Source of the DNA: Armigeres subalbatus
Lineage: Eukaryota > Arthropoda > Insecta > Diptera > Culicidae
NCBI RefSeq assembly: GCF_024139115.2
Contig: NC_085139.1
Span: 3,419,470-3,483,469 of the forward strand
DNA length: 64,000 nt
Reading direction: 5' to 3'
A program made the position numbers and the translations under genes. This document shows, piece after piece, positions 54,108-64,000 of this stretch. The notes under the pieces were generated by a model. That model was not told where the DNA came from and did not search any database. It worked only from the letters and a program-made list of their open reading frames with translations. Within the stretch, counting starts at the first letter, position 1. Each line of letters begins with the position of its first letter.

Positions 54108-55313
54108 ATAATCTTGAGAGAAAATTTCACTTGACAACAACTGATGCCATCCATACGAATACATATTTGCAGCACCTACGATGCGCGCCCGTAATTGTGC
54201 TGCTGGAATAACAAAACCGAATAAGAATTTCACTGCCACTGAAGCCATCTCCCTCCGATGCGCGCTCGTGATTCTGCTACGGACGGCAGGCAACTTTATG
54301 GCGTCGCCAAGCGGTTAATTTTCACTTTGAATAAAATTCGCCTCGTCTCAATCTTCCTTTGTGTAGAATGGTGGCCCTGAGAAGAACCGATTAATTCCCC
54401 AAATATGTCGACGACGACCACACGATCCACGACACGGGCTGGAATTCGCTCAGCAACTCTGCCGATGCTGGGACCGCTTTCCACGACATTTCAAATGAAA
54501 AGCCTCGCGCGCGGGGGAAAGCAGTTTTCTTATCTTCTATATAATAAAAATGAAATGGTCTGTGTTCGTATCCGCATAACTCGAAAACGGCTGGATGGAT
54601 TTTCTTCATTCCTTCAGCAGATATGTTCGTTATCGTTTCCGACGGGTTTATATGATATGCGAAAAACACGAATAAGGTAGAGCAAAACGTGAAGAACTGT
54701 AATTAAGAATTGAATGCAAATTTTGCATGGGTTGTTCTCAACGTGCACTTTCGCCTACTATGCAGGACAACGTCTGCCGGGTCGACTAGTAATGAATAAA
54801 GATGGCTCTTAGTCCCGCCTCTTTGTTGTCCGGTATGACTGCAAATATTGTGTAACCGAAACGCTCACCAAAGAGGCGTGGCTACAGGTTTAACTTGATT
54901 GATCACAAGAAAGAAGCTCTTCCGCGCGCGCGAGCAATTTCGTTCGAGATGTCACGAAAAGCAGATCGCGGTCCCAGCACCGGCATCGGCGGAGCTTCTA
55001 CCGGAAATCTTATTCTCACCGATGGTGTGGGTCATGCGGTCGTGGTCATCAACATCAGCAGCGCTCGGAATAAATTTTCTTGTCTGAAGTACTAACTATT
55101 AGTTACCATCAGTGAAAGTAGCTATTAAGTCACAACTTGAGGCGAGATGAATTTCAATCAAAGTAAAACCTAATTGCTTGGTGATGGCAGATTGTTTTCC
55201 TTCGGTAGCAGAATTACGAGCGCGCGTCAGAGAAAGAAGCTTCCGAAAATAATTCGCGTGGAAACCAGTTGCAGTAAATTGAAATTTCCTCTCAAGATTA
55301 TAATTTTAGCAGG
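54108..55313. repeat. Foldback unit 1: diverged inverted arms with a Helitron at the centre
   Basis: The left arm is about 54108-54532 and the right arm about 54790-55313. Anchors that pair: tcataatcttgagagaaaat with attttagcaggt-side ctcaagattataatttt, cgcgctcgtgattctgctac with gtagcagaattacgagcgcg, cgtcgccaagcggttaattt with aacctaattgcttggtgatg, and tgccgatgctgggaccgc with gcggtcccagcaccggca. Short open frames inside (IGGASTGNLILTDGVGHAV) are arm sequence, not a gene. Confidence 0.8.
54533..54789 (+). mobile_element. Helitron-like non-autonomous element, copy 2, 257 bp
   Basis: It begins TCTTCTATATAATAAAAATG and ends gtctgccgggtcgactag, with a gcaggacaacgtctgc hairpin about 12 nt before CTAG. 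It sits between A (54532) and T (54790). Foldback unit 2 shows the unoccupied site near 56257: cagttttcttatcatcaata. Confidence 0.82.
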
Positions 55314-55359
55314 TAGTCTGCTACAGAGTCTATTATTAGAGTTACGCAAAGAGTGAAGC

Positions 55360-55959
55360 CAAATCTACCTATTGAACTGTCAAACCGTCTACCTATCGAG
55401 CAAAGTAAACAAATGCTTGTTGGTAAGGCGGAAGTATTGTTATCGCCTAATGATTATTATGGCGAATTAAAACGCATGAATTGAAATGAATTAGATTTGT
55501 TCTAGAAACAGCTTTAAAAAACTTCAATACACCCCCCAATAAAGTAGCAACAAGAAAATCACGTGTTTGCACTCTGTGGGTGACTTAGTTATCGAATTAA
55601 AAAGCTTTAGCAGTGAACACTCCCGTGAAGTCACTTTAAGGGTTGAACAAAAATGAAAGTTGTAAACAGAATAACAAGAAGATCATTCGGAATAAGTGTA
55701 AGAAGATCCTCTTTGCGCAACTCTATATAATAGACTCTGGTCTGCTACTTGTTTCAGGTTTTATTTCCATCCATGCAAATATATTTTTGCAGCTTCTTCT
55801 ATCGCGCACTCGTGATTTAACTACCGACGGCAACATTCTGCTATCGCCAAGCAATTATAATTTGCACTTTAGAAAAAATTCGTTTCCACAAAATTGTGAT
55901 CTTTCGATCGATTATAAATAATCCGCCTTCCCAATCATAGACTGCAACAAAACCAAATA
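55360..55959. other. Spacer with partial foldback-arm sequence
   Basis: At 55735-55880 tgcagcttcttctatcgcgc, actcgtgatttaactaccga and atcgccaagcaatt repeat part of a left arm. The rest (55360-55730) shows nothing recognisable. Confidence 0.45.
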
Positions 55960-56960
55960 AGAAACTTGAGAAAATTTAACCTGGCTGCCACTGATGCCAT
56001 CCATACGAATTCATATTTGTAGCAACTGCTCCCGGGGCGCACTCGTGATTCCGCTACGGACGGCAACATTATGGCGTCGCCAAGTGGTTAATTTGCTCTT
56101 TGAACAATATTCGCCTCACCTCTTCCTTTGCATAGGATGGTGTGGTGGCCCTGAGAAGAACCAATTGATTCGTTCAGCAACTCCGCCGATGCTGGGACCG
56201 CCGCCCGCGACATTTCTAATGAAATGCCACGCGCGCGGGGGAGAGCAGTTTTCTTATCATCAATAAAGATGGCTCATTAGTCCCGCCTCTTTGTTGTCCG
56301 GTATGGCTGCAAATATTGTGTAACCGTCAAACACTCACCAAAGGGGCATGGCTACAGATTCAACTTTATTGATTACAAGAAAGCGCGCGCGAGCCATTTC
56401 GTTCGAGATGTCGCGGAGAGCAGACCATGGTACCATCTTCGGCATCGGCGGAGCTCATACCGGTAATTTTATTCCCGGCGACGGTGTGGGTCACGCGGTC
56501 GTCGTCATTAACATTAGCAGCGCTCAGTTTAAATTCTCTTGTATGAAGTAGGAGGAATGACGGCTTTGGCAGATTTTGTTCTATTATTGTCAAGGAGGTT
56601 TTTGTTGACCAAATTTTATGAAATTTGGCAACAATATTCTTTGATATGCAAAGAATGTTTCGACCAAATTTGAGCATAATTAGTTACAGAAAACCCCCTG
56701 ACAATAATAGAACAAAACCTGTCAAAGCTGTAATTTCTCCTACTAACGATTGGCTACCATCAGTGAAAGTAGCTCTTAAGTCACAACTTGAGGCGAGATG
56801 AAATTTGGTCAAAGTAAAACTTAATTGCTTGGTGATGGCAGATTGTTTTCCGTCGGTAGTAGAATCACGAGATCACGATTCAGAGAAAGACTTATAATTT
56901 TAGTAGATAGTCATTCATGCGAAAACATTTTTGCAGCTTCTCCGCTTGACGCGCGCTCGT
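55960..56960. repeat. Foldback unit 2: inverted arms, no Helitron, MITE in the right arm
   Basis: The left arm (about 55960-56265) and right arm (about 56340-56960) repeat those of unit 1. Examples are tcgtgattccgctacggacg, tggcgtcgccaagtggttaa and gccgatgctgggaccgcc, with opposed copies at 56395-56900. The right arm carries the TA MITE at 56551-56740. Confidence 0.78.
56551..56740. mobile_element. TA-flanked MITE (ttttgttctattattg family), copy 2
   Basis: ggaggaatgacggctttggc and attttgttctattattgtca are opposed by tgacaataatagaacaaaac and tttctcc. TA flanks at 56549-56550 and 56741-56742. Unit 1 shows the empty site, gtctgaagtactaactat, near 55086. Confidence 0.88.
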
Positions 56961-57284
56961 GATTCTACGTACATACAGTGATTCTACATACATACAGAAA
57001 ACATACGATGATCCAACTCATCCATAAGTTTTCAGGTGCTGAGTTGGGCTTGATTTGAATCGTCCATGAGTTTTTACCACAACACACCAAACCACAGGCG
57101 TTATCGCTGGAACCGCGCTGGTCTGTTCTCCGTGACATCCAGAATGAGAATGATGCGCGCACGCGAAACACGGGGCTTTTTATACACAGAGAAAATGAAG
57201 CAGTGGATCAAAAGGCCCGTACCTTACTGCAATCTGATGTCCGTGTTGGGGATTTATGGACGGAATTGAATGTTTCACCCGGTT

Positions 57285-57525
57285 TGGAAAGAAATAACAT
57301 TTTCAATAGTTTAACGTTGATAATCAATAGTATCAATAGAATTGGCAAATTGCTGGAGAGTTTCCGAATCTATTGATAAGCAAATCTCAAAAATCCATCG
57401 AAAGATAAAGACGCTATTAGCGTTTGAAATCTATCCTAATTTCGTGACGGTCTCGAATTTGGAAATTTCGGTTTTACACCCTGTATCTGAGTCTTCCCCT
57501 TAGACGTAGTTTACGTCAAAATACG
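57285..57525 (+). repeat. Dispersed repeat (gacgtagtttacgtc family), right flank of the foldback complex
   Basis: gtttaacgttgataatcaat, caaattgctggagagtttcc, ttcgtgacggtctcgaattt and gacgtagtttacgtc repeat 53825-54060. Upstream, cacagagaaaatgaagcagt and gcaatctgatgtccgtgttg (57190-57245) also repeat 53713-53780. Confidence 0.8.
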
Positions 57526-57529
57526 ACTC

Positions 57530-59124
57530 AAGAAATTGTAGTTTAGGTCACACGTGATGAACTGAATCGGTAAACAAACGACAAAAATATATTATAATTT
57601 TATTTTCAAAATGATCATATGGCCTTTCGATACAGCTCAGTGCAAAACAGTTCATACTAAGCTTCTATATAGAGATATAGCGTGGAATCGCATCACACAC
57701 GTGAGAGATGTCATAAATTCTACTTTGCTTGATGATCTGCAGCGATAACGAGTTTGTGTGTAGCATGTATTCGCGATGATTAAGATAACATGAGAAATCC
57801 AAAATTAGTAATAACACAAAATAATCGAGGGAAATTCCTTTGTAGTTTATATTGTGATATTGGTAATTGGGTAATTGCTTTTTGCGACCAGACGGTTATT
57901 TCCCCTCCTAAAACATGTTGTTCTTTTATGAATTGCCAATCAGATCTCAACGTGAATCACAATCGTTATTGCCTTTCATTCAACGACTTAAGTCAAGTAA
58001 GTCAAAGTGCTGTAGCACGCTTGGGTCATCATAGAACCTCTGTCTACTGGAATAATACTCCCGTTGTTGATTCGAGAAAGGGTCTTTCAACACAGAATCT
58101 CACCTAATGTTCAATTCAAAATCGTCTAAAAACTGGATAATTTTCATTTGACCGATATTCAAAATTAAATGACTATTCATTGTTACAAATTGACCTATAT
58201 ATGTGGGCTCCATGTAAATGTTCTATTATAAATGCATTTTCTGTTCTAAAAACTCTCTAACCATGCTTTTTTTTCTTTTCGACGTAATTAGAAGTCATGT
58301 CATATTAATATAGATAACCGACAAGTAACTTCAGCAATATTTTATCTTGAAGTTTAAACCTCAGCTCCATTATAAATTATAATCAGGCATGGGGTTGAGT
58401 TTTCTATTGCTATCATTGGTTTTTGAGGTGAAGATTGGTTTAGTTTAGATTTTTTTTTTATAAATTTCTCTTTTATCAGTGTACTTGATTTTTGTGTATT
58501 GTTAAAACATGATATATTGTGGAGGGTCAGAAAGATGGTTTCGCTAGGCTATAATTTGCCATCAGCTAGAAAGAATCTACAACTTAGCGCACATTGCTTT
58601 CTTGGTTATTCTTATGAATTCGTTAAGAGACCATTTTTGCCCGTACTTACTGCTTCGTCGAACATGCATTACTATCTTGTCGAAGAGGCAAACAGCAAAA
58701 CGCCTGTTGCGAGCTATACTGCGTCATTTATCCATCTAAAACGTTGTCATAAACGCCACAACCGCCACCGCTACTGAAATCAGACGGATGACCGACTAGC
58801 TGGCTCTAGTTAGGAGAACAGGTTCGCATCGTCTGGTCGCGACGTCGCATAATCGCGTTAAATCGCACTTCCATATAGATTGAACTTGCCTTTTTGTATC
58901 CCACAAAGGTAGATTACCATCAGGCAGACTTATTGTTCGCAGTGTACAGGGGATTCTGTTGGCCTTGTGAGCATAGGCGATGGATTTCCATTCTTGAGAA
59001 TTCAAATTGAGAAAATTCATTAAACGGACTATGTTTGTGAGTGAGGTACAAATTTATGCAATGGGTTGCGTGGATGGCCTAATTGCACTAAGGCTATGTT
59101 GACCCTTTCGCAACGGATGATGGG
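57530..59124. other. Intergenic, no gene seen
   Basis: Open frames at 57790-58107, 58499-58777 and 58796-59020 are up to 105 codons, with no recognisable domain and no splice context I can support. Confidence 0.35.
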
Positions 59125-59136
59125 TCATAAGATGGT

Positions 59137-59198
59137 TATATGTAATTATTATTGTCTTTTTTAAGAGGCTTTCAGCCGTTGGCTGGCTCACCTCTACA
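59137..59198 (-). mobile_element. 62-bp retro-insertion with A-rich tail
   Basis: A 12-bp duplication, tcataagatggt, flanks it at 59125-59136 and 59199-59210. On the minus strand it reads gaggtgagccagccaacggc, tgaaagcctcttaaaaaaga, caataataatta. The same ggctgaaaagctcaataata 3' end occurs near 8360-8400. Confidence 0.8.
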
Positions 59199-59494
59199 TC
59201 ATAAGATGGTCATCATTTTAGATTGTCAGAATAAAATCACAAAAAACGACTTATATCCTTTCAGAGACTTGATAAAATGCAGTTTGATATGAAATGCCAC
59301 TTTAGTGTTGTAGTGGCTCCCAAATAAAACGTCTGGTTGTTAGGTTGCTTAGTACATGAATGGTCTTTATTAATCAGTATCATTACATGGATTGCTGTAC
59401 TATCCTTACATATCCTTGCCCACTACATCCCTTTTCCTCTTTATTTTTTATTTTTTTTTGCTGGTCTAACTATTTTATTTCATCACAATTTATT

Positions 59495-60515
59495 TTATTT
59501 GTTTCCAATTATTATTATTAGTCGCGTTTGATGATGATGGTGATGATGATCATCATCATCTTCATCAGTTCTTGTATTGATTGGATTGCAAGATATCAGA
59601 AGTTTTGCATGATTGATGTGGCGATCAAATTCTACTACTGTGGATAAATTCTTCAGAGTAACACGAGTTTCATTTTTTAAATTGACTACATGAGGTTGTG
59701 AATCGAAATGTGTCTCTAATTTGTATCGTTTTCCTAAATTTCTCCTAACAACAGGATCTCCAACATCTATTTTAGATTCCTTCGTCCTTCCTTTTGTATC
59801 TCCATATATATCCTTTCCTTTTCTTTCTCTGTTTTGTCAATATCTCTCAAATTTTATCTTTGAGATTTGTTCATAGTAATAGCTTTCAAGGGGCAACATT
59901 TGTTACTGAATGAGGCGTATTACGATAAGCTAAAAGGAAATCCTTTGATACAAGGCAAAGCACAGCTGCTCGTTGCATTGAGAAATTTAAGCACACCCAG
60001 CTTCTCAGCTGAATTTCCGAAGATTCCCACCTTCAATTACAAGAAACGTTGTACTAATAGAGGTAATAGACTGTCGCTGTCGTCACTGGCATCACTGGAA
60101 ACATCTTTTGCTGGCGAGGATAGGCCACTAAATGTCAACGAAGGAAAAAATATCAGTACGTTTTGACAGATAGGTACCCAACATGTTTGGGGACGATAAC
60201 AAAGGGAACCGCAGCGACAATCGTCCTCTATAGTTTATTACCTCTATTGTTGTACTACAGGCTCGATCGTCAATCTTGATTTCCGCGTCCACTTCACCTA
60301 GAACTGTTAATGGACAATTTGAACCATTTTCTGCTGCCCTTTCGCGCATCGAATGCCTTGAATCCCACCTTCTTTAAAGTCTTCCAGTCCGCTGTACATA
60401 GAATATTTTCATCCGCTCCTGGTATCCACAAAAAAAACTGGAGGTGGACGCCACCAATTGCTGCGACCAAATTCGTTTCGTTCGCGAATTTCCACTTGGT
60501 GAGAAACATCGTCAA
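59495..60515 (-). pseudogene. Ty3/gypsy pol remnant: protease piece joined to integrase C-terminus
   Basis: On the minus strand, 60515-60258 gives PGADENILCTADWKTLKKVG, a retroviral-type protease start with a frame slip inside the DSGA-like motif. PLTVLGEVDAEIKI follows in another frame. After a MITE, TTFLVIEGG and EKLGVLKFLN-like text (to about 59930, broken frames) continues the protease. From about 59810 to the stop at 59495, DVGDPVVRRNLGKRYKLETH and EFDRHINHAKLL resemble the GPY/F integrase tail, followed by an Asp/His-rich end. Reverse transcriptase, RNase H and the integrase core are missing, so most of pol has been deleted. Confidence 0.5.
60056..60248. mobile_element. MITE with aatagaggtaata ends, inside the gypsy remnant
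   Basis: aatagaggtaatagactgtc and tagtttattacctctatt are inverted ends. gttgtact duplicates at 60048-60055 and 60249-60256 (8 bp, or 9 with the shared A). The core (atcttttgctggcgaggata, gtaccca, acatgtttggg) matches 21780-22370 and lacks the small hAT-type insert. Confidence 0.8.
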
Positions 60516-60697
60516 CTTCTCTCACAAGCTTCTGCTTTCTGGTCATATCATGTTCTTTGGTCCGGTTCACTGGAGGTTTTGAATTCTTCACATCAGTTTT
60601 TCGACTATTTTGCCAGCTATACTGTCGACTGCTTTTCCGATGCTTTCGATTTTCGAGCAGGGCATTGTTGGTCGATCGGTTCATATTGTCTCGAAAA

Positions 60698-60830
60698 CAC
60701 GCTTTAAATGACTTAAATATTTTTGTGTTCCGTTCACACATAACGGGCCTCTCCTGGAACAACTCATATTATGAGTAATTCCGATGTTACTCATTTTTGT
60801 TTAACTGATGGCCGATGATTTTCGTTAGCG
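60698..60830 (+). mobile_element. Fragment of the cacgcttaaa MITE (see 43022-43571)
   Basis: cacgctttaaatgacttaaa, ttttgtgttccgttcacaca, cgggcctctcctggaacaac and gatggccgatgattttcg match 43022-43150 closely. The right half is absent. Confidence 0.75.
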
Positions 60831-60848
60831 CATAAAGGTTCTCCCAAA

Positions 60849-61140
60849 CACACGCGACGCGACAGTCGCGACGCGGTTCTATCGCTTGGTGACTGCGATT
60901 CTGTCGTCGCTGGTATGGAAGGGTAAATGGAACATTGCCTGCAGCGACCCAGCGATAGAATCGCGGCGACTAGTTGTCGCCGTCGCGGCGATGAAATTGC
61001 TTAGGTCTGGGGGAGCCTTAACATCGATCCATAAAACTGATCAAAGAAAGGAAAGCTTTTCAGAGCGAAGGTACAAGTGTAATCGTCCCCAAGAAGAACC
61101 ATAAGCGTTGTGTCCAGTATCGCGTCGCGTTTTGCGTGTG
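60849..61140. mobile_element. CG-rich palindromic element
   Basis: cacacgcgacgcga at the left is opposed to tcgcgtcgcgttttgcgtgt at the right. Inner gcgacgcggttctatcgctt pairs with agcgatagaatcgcggcgac. It is strikingly CpG-rich for this AT-rich window. No target duplication was identified. Confidence 0.55.
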
Positions 61141-61329
61141 AGAGCGAAGGACTTTCGCAAAAAAACTATTCGAAGCGGAGGATTTCCGCAATAAACTGAT
61201 CAAAACGTCAGTTAAACGATGCCAAATTCAGATCGCATTTAAAAATAAAACATAAAACTTCGGAGCAAGCGTGGCTAACTCTGAGAGCGACCGTTTTTGT
61301 ATTCCTGCTCGTCGGTTGGTATCAAGATG

Positions 61330-62998
61330 AGGATACGATGTTAACGAAGTTGGGGATGAAACGCAGCCAAGGGGACTGTGGGGAGCGTGGGGACTTACAG
61401 CTCTGGGAAGACCAGGGAGGCTCGCACAACCTCCATGGGTGGGACTTATTTCCGGGTTGGGGTGCCCGGAAATTCAAGCTGGATCTAGACCTGGTGGTAC
61501 AGTCCTACATCTTTGAGGATGCCGATGAGGACAGATAGTCTGGCGGTATCGTCAGCTAGGGAATCTCTTATGTTTGTCGGTATTCCGTGGCTGGAGCGAG
61601 GAATGTCAAACTTTGGACATCGGCAGATTGCATGTTACACTGAGTGCAGTACTCCGCAGATGTCTCAAATGGTCCGAAAGGGCCTTCCGCCGAAATTATG
61701 TGAGAATCGGGTGTGGCCAGTGCGGAGGCGGAAGATTACTTGGTGGTCTTTGAGACTGGGCATGTCGTTCCAGGGTGCCGTGGATCCCTTGACCTTCCGC
61801 AATTGCGTGATTCTCGAAGCACCCTATTGGTTTTACCAATCCCGGCTGACGATCCTTTTGATCCAGGCTTTAACGTCAGCCAAGGGAACCGATGTTGTGA
61901 AACGCCGGCTCCAGCCAGAATGTCCGCAGTGACGTTGCCTGGCACCCCGCAGTGCCCGGGAATCCAGGAGAAGGTTGTCGATTGTTATTCACCAGCGAGG
62001 ATGGCCTGGATCCATGGATGTTTCGGGTGGTCACTTTGTAGCGTAGCGATGGCACTAGCGGAATCAGTCAGAACTAGGATTGATTTGTCGGAGGGGGTAG
62101 TAACGGCGATCAACAGAGCTGCGGTTTCCGCCGAGAAGACGCTGCATTGTGCAGGAAGGCTGTCCGAGACCGTTAGGTTGCTCCCGGTAACGCCTAAGCC
62201 GACCCCTTCTCTCGAAAGGGAACCGTCAGTGTATCGATGTTCATGGTCCCTAAACTCAGTGTTTAGCAACTCGGCGACCAATCTTCGAAGAGCTTCCATG
62301 TTGTCCCCTCTTTCAAAACGCCTCGCAATGGAGCAATTTATGTTGGCTGTGGAGGAGCAAAATGGGAGGACACCTGCTTCGACGCAGGCAGCCTCAGCGG
62401 GTTTGGAAGGAAGAAGTCCGCAAGCTATGCGGATGTATTGGTTGAAGAATGGGGAGAGTATGTTGACAAGCTCACAACGTGCTACACAAGCCAGTTCCAG
62501 TCCGTACACAAGTCTGTTGTCAATCAGCGCTTAGTCAATGTGATACCGAGTGGCCCTATTGTTCGTTCTATGTGGTCTTGATAATGTTTTTATAAGGATC
62601 TTTGATTTGCAGCCGACTTTGACCACTTGGAAATGAGGGACGAAGGTCAGTCCTCGGTCGATGGAGACTCCGAGGACCCTGACGAGTTTCTGGTTTGGAA
62701 TCGGCTGTCCGTTTATCTTAAGACTAGGGCCAGAGAGACGGTTCCGTCCATTGCACACATGTCCGCTTTTTCCGGCCGACATGGTGAAACCAACCGACGA
62801 GGCCCACCGATGAACTGCACTAGCAGCTGCTTGGGTTCGGATACGCGTTCGCGCCAGAGTGTCACCGACTACCACAAGTAGGATGTCGTCGGCGTAGACG
62901 AAGATCTAGATGTTCTTAGGAAGGCCATTGAAGACCCCATTCATGGCAACCAGAAACAGGGTTATTACCAGAACAGACCCCTGCAGGACCCCAGTCTC
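61330..62998 (-). pseudogene. Non-LTR retrotransposon remnant (I/LOA-type): RT end, RNase H, C-terminus
   Basis: On the minus strand it begins GVLQGSVLVITLFLV, then FVYADDILLVV (reverse transcriptase catalytic box; YADD at 62885-62896), with a stop just before it. It continues as RTQAAASAVHRWASSVGFTM and RVLGVSIDRGLTF. After a frame change, 62509-61985 encodes the connection region and RNase H (YTDGSLS, FSAETAALLIAV, LTDSASAIATL). PGNVTADILAG completes RNase H in a further frame (about 61945). HAICRCPKF and SHGIPTNIRDSLADD follow at 61640-61530. RNase H after RT points to I- or LOA-type clades. It is 5'-truncated at the MITE fragment and broken by several stops. Confidence 0.75.
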
Positions 62999-63029
62999 CG
63001 TTTAATTACAGTTTAATTCTCCAAATGAG
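62999..63029. mobile_element. Right-end fragment of the Harbinger-like MITE
   Basis: agtttaattctccaaatgag then acagaccc equals the right end of copy B (41231-41460). Only this end is present, at the breakpoint of the non-LTR remnant. Confidence 0.65.
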
Positions 63030-63284
63030 ACAGACCCATAGAACATAGAACTTATGGTATAGATATATGTTTTTACCTATTTCTGGAAAATGAATTTTTC
63101 ACATTTTCTACAAGGGCCATTTTGATGCCTATAACAACAATGAAAAACGTTTTCTAATTAGTTTTGAATCAACATACAGGAAAATATAATTTATTCAGTT
63201 CAAAATAAGATCAATAAAAGTGTATAATAGTAAAATCATGTCTTGGTAGTTTTGCCCATCATTTTGTATGGAGTAAATATTGAA
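63030..63284. other. Intergenic, nothing recognised
   Basis: AT-rich, no gene or repeat structure seen. Confidence 0.4.
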
Positions 63285-63579
63285 CTTCTTCTTCTTCTTC
63301 ATTGGCATTACATCCCGATCCCCCACTGGGACATTGCCGCCTCGCAACTTAGTGTTCATTAAGCACTTCCACAGTTATCAAATGCGAGGTTTCTAAGCCA
63401 AGCTACTATTTCTGCATTCGTATATCATGAGGCTAACATGATGATACTTTCATGCCCTGGGAAGTCGAGACAATTTCCAATCCGAAAATTGTCTAGACCG
63501 GCACCAGGAATCGAACCCAGCCACCCTCAGCATGGTCTTGCTTTGTAGCCGCGCATCTTACCGCACGGCTAAGGAGGGT
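63285..63579 (-). mobile_element. Feilai-like tRNA-derived SINE
   Basis: On the minus strand it starts accctccttagccgtgcggt (A box tagccgtgcgg). The B box ggttcgattcc is reversed at 63508-63518. A tRNA-unrelated body follows (gtctagacaattttcggatt) and it ends in a gaagaagaagaag tail at 63285. The layout and sequence match my recollection of the Aedes SINE Feilai. It looks full length; no clear target duplication was found. Confidence 0.85.
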
Positions 63580-64000
63580 CGGAATGGAAGGGAAACAGGG
63601 CTGCACGGTTTACTTATTTCTGGGAGTGTAGTATTCTGCTTGCGAATGTCAGTTCGGGTGAGGCAGACTATATAGCGTTCCATAACATCAGAGCATTCAA
63701 TAAAGTTGATGATTCTTTTGATCATAATTTTTAACATTTTTATTTATCTTCAGAAATGACCCATCAACATAATGTCCCATCAATTGTAGTATCTATTGTG
63801 CAATATCATTCGTCATATAAACAGCTAATAAAGTTCAATGGACTCTGTTTTCGCGATTAAGTTGTGTATGCGAACAGCATTTCGAAGTAGGTATATGGTC
63901 CGGTCAGTGGCACTTTCTTTCGTAACCGATATTTTTCTCTCGCACCCGACTGTTTGTTATGCCTCCCCTTACTCGATCGCTCTTTAGCAACGACCTTTGT
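63580..64000. other. Window end, no gene seen
   Basis: No recognisable coding region, repeat or element border. Confidence 0.4.

Noticed and set aside
54895..55095. ORF with IGGASTGNLILTDGVGHAVVV as a small protein gene
   Set aside because: It lies in a foldback arm. A similar frame at 56348 and the inverted arm copies show the text follows repeat structure, not selection on a protein.

Overview
This window is eukaryotic and almost certainly comes from an Aedes-type mosquito. The evidence is a Feilai-like tRNA-derived SINE, RTE/JAM1-like retrotransposons, a copia element, a gypsy remnant, an RNase H-bearing non-LTR remnant, many TA- and TTA-flanked MITEs, AT-rich spacer DNA and a metazoan HEXIM gene with a splice donor. 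There is no operon, rRNA gene, CRISPR array or other bacterial feature.

Only one host gene is recognisable: the first coding exon of a HEXIM (P-TEFb inhibitor) homologue on the minus strand, 28436-29408. Its remaining exon(s) were not found, so the 28 kb to its left may be intron or intergenic. Nearly everything else is repeat DNA, much of it nested.

Layout: 1-540, a 132-bp tandem repeat. 1860-4960, a 5'-truncated, frameshifted RTE element. 5767-9030, a Helitron-like copy split by a 3-kb hAT-type element (8-bp target duplication) full of 24-bp minisatellite. 9100-10310, a 141-154-bp satellite. 11378-15557, a Harbinger-like MITE, a tRNA-like sequence and a SINE split by a second, full-length but broken RTE element. 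18390-22440, dispersed repeats, a 167-bp-monomer array, a purine minisatellite and nested MITEs. 23272-26864, a foldback with 600-bp arms. 28.4-30.3 kb, HEXIM. 31391-36097, an apparently intact copia element. 37-47 kb, MITEs, an unrecognised ORF and a PHD-finger ORF broken by MITEs. 47318-50543, a pogo/Tc1-like non-autonomous element. 53.4-57.5 kb, a foldback complex containing a Helitron and a MITE. 59.5-63.6 kb, a gypsy remnant, an I/LOA-type remnant and a Feilai SINE.

The elements do not act as a pathway. What is unusual is how clearly the insertion history can be read: target duplications are visible for many elements, and related copies elsewhere in the same window supply empty sites. 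I found no previously undescribed defence or biosynthetic system. The best leads are the young copia element, the long foldbacks as possible small-RNA sources, the nested DNA transposons, and the divergent HEXIM. All family assignments come from reading motifs, not from searches.
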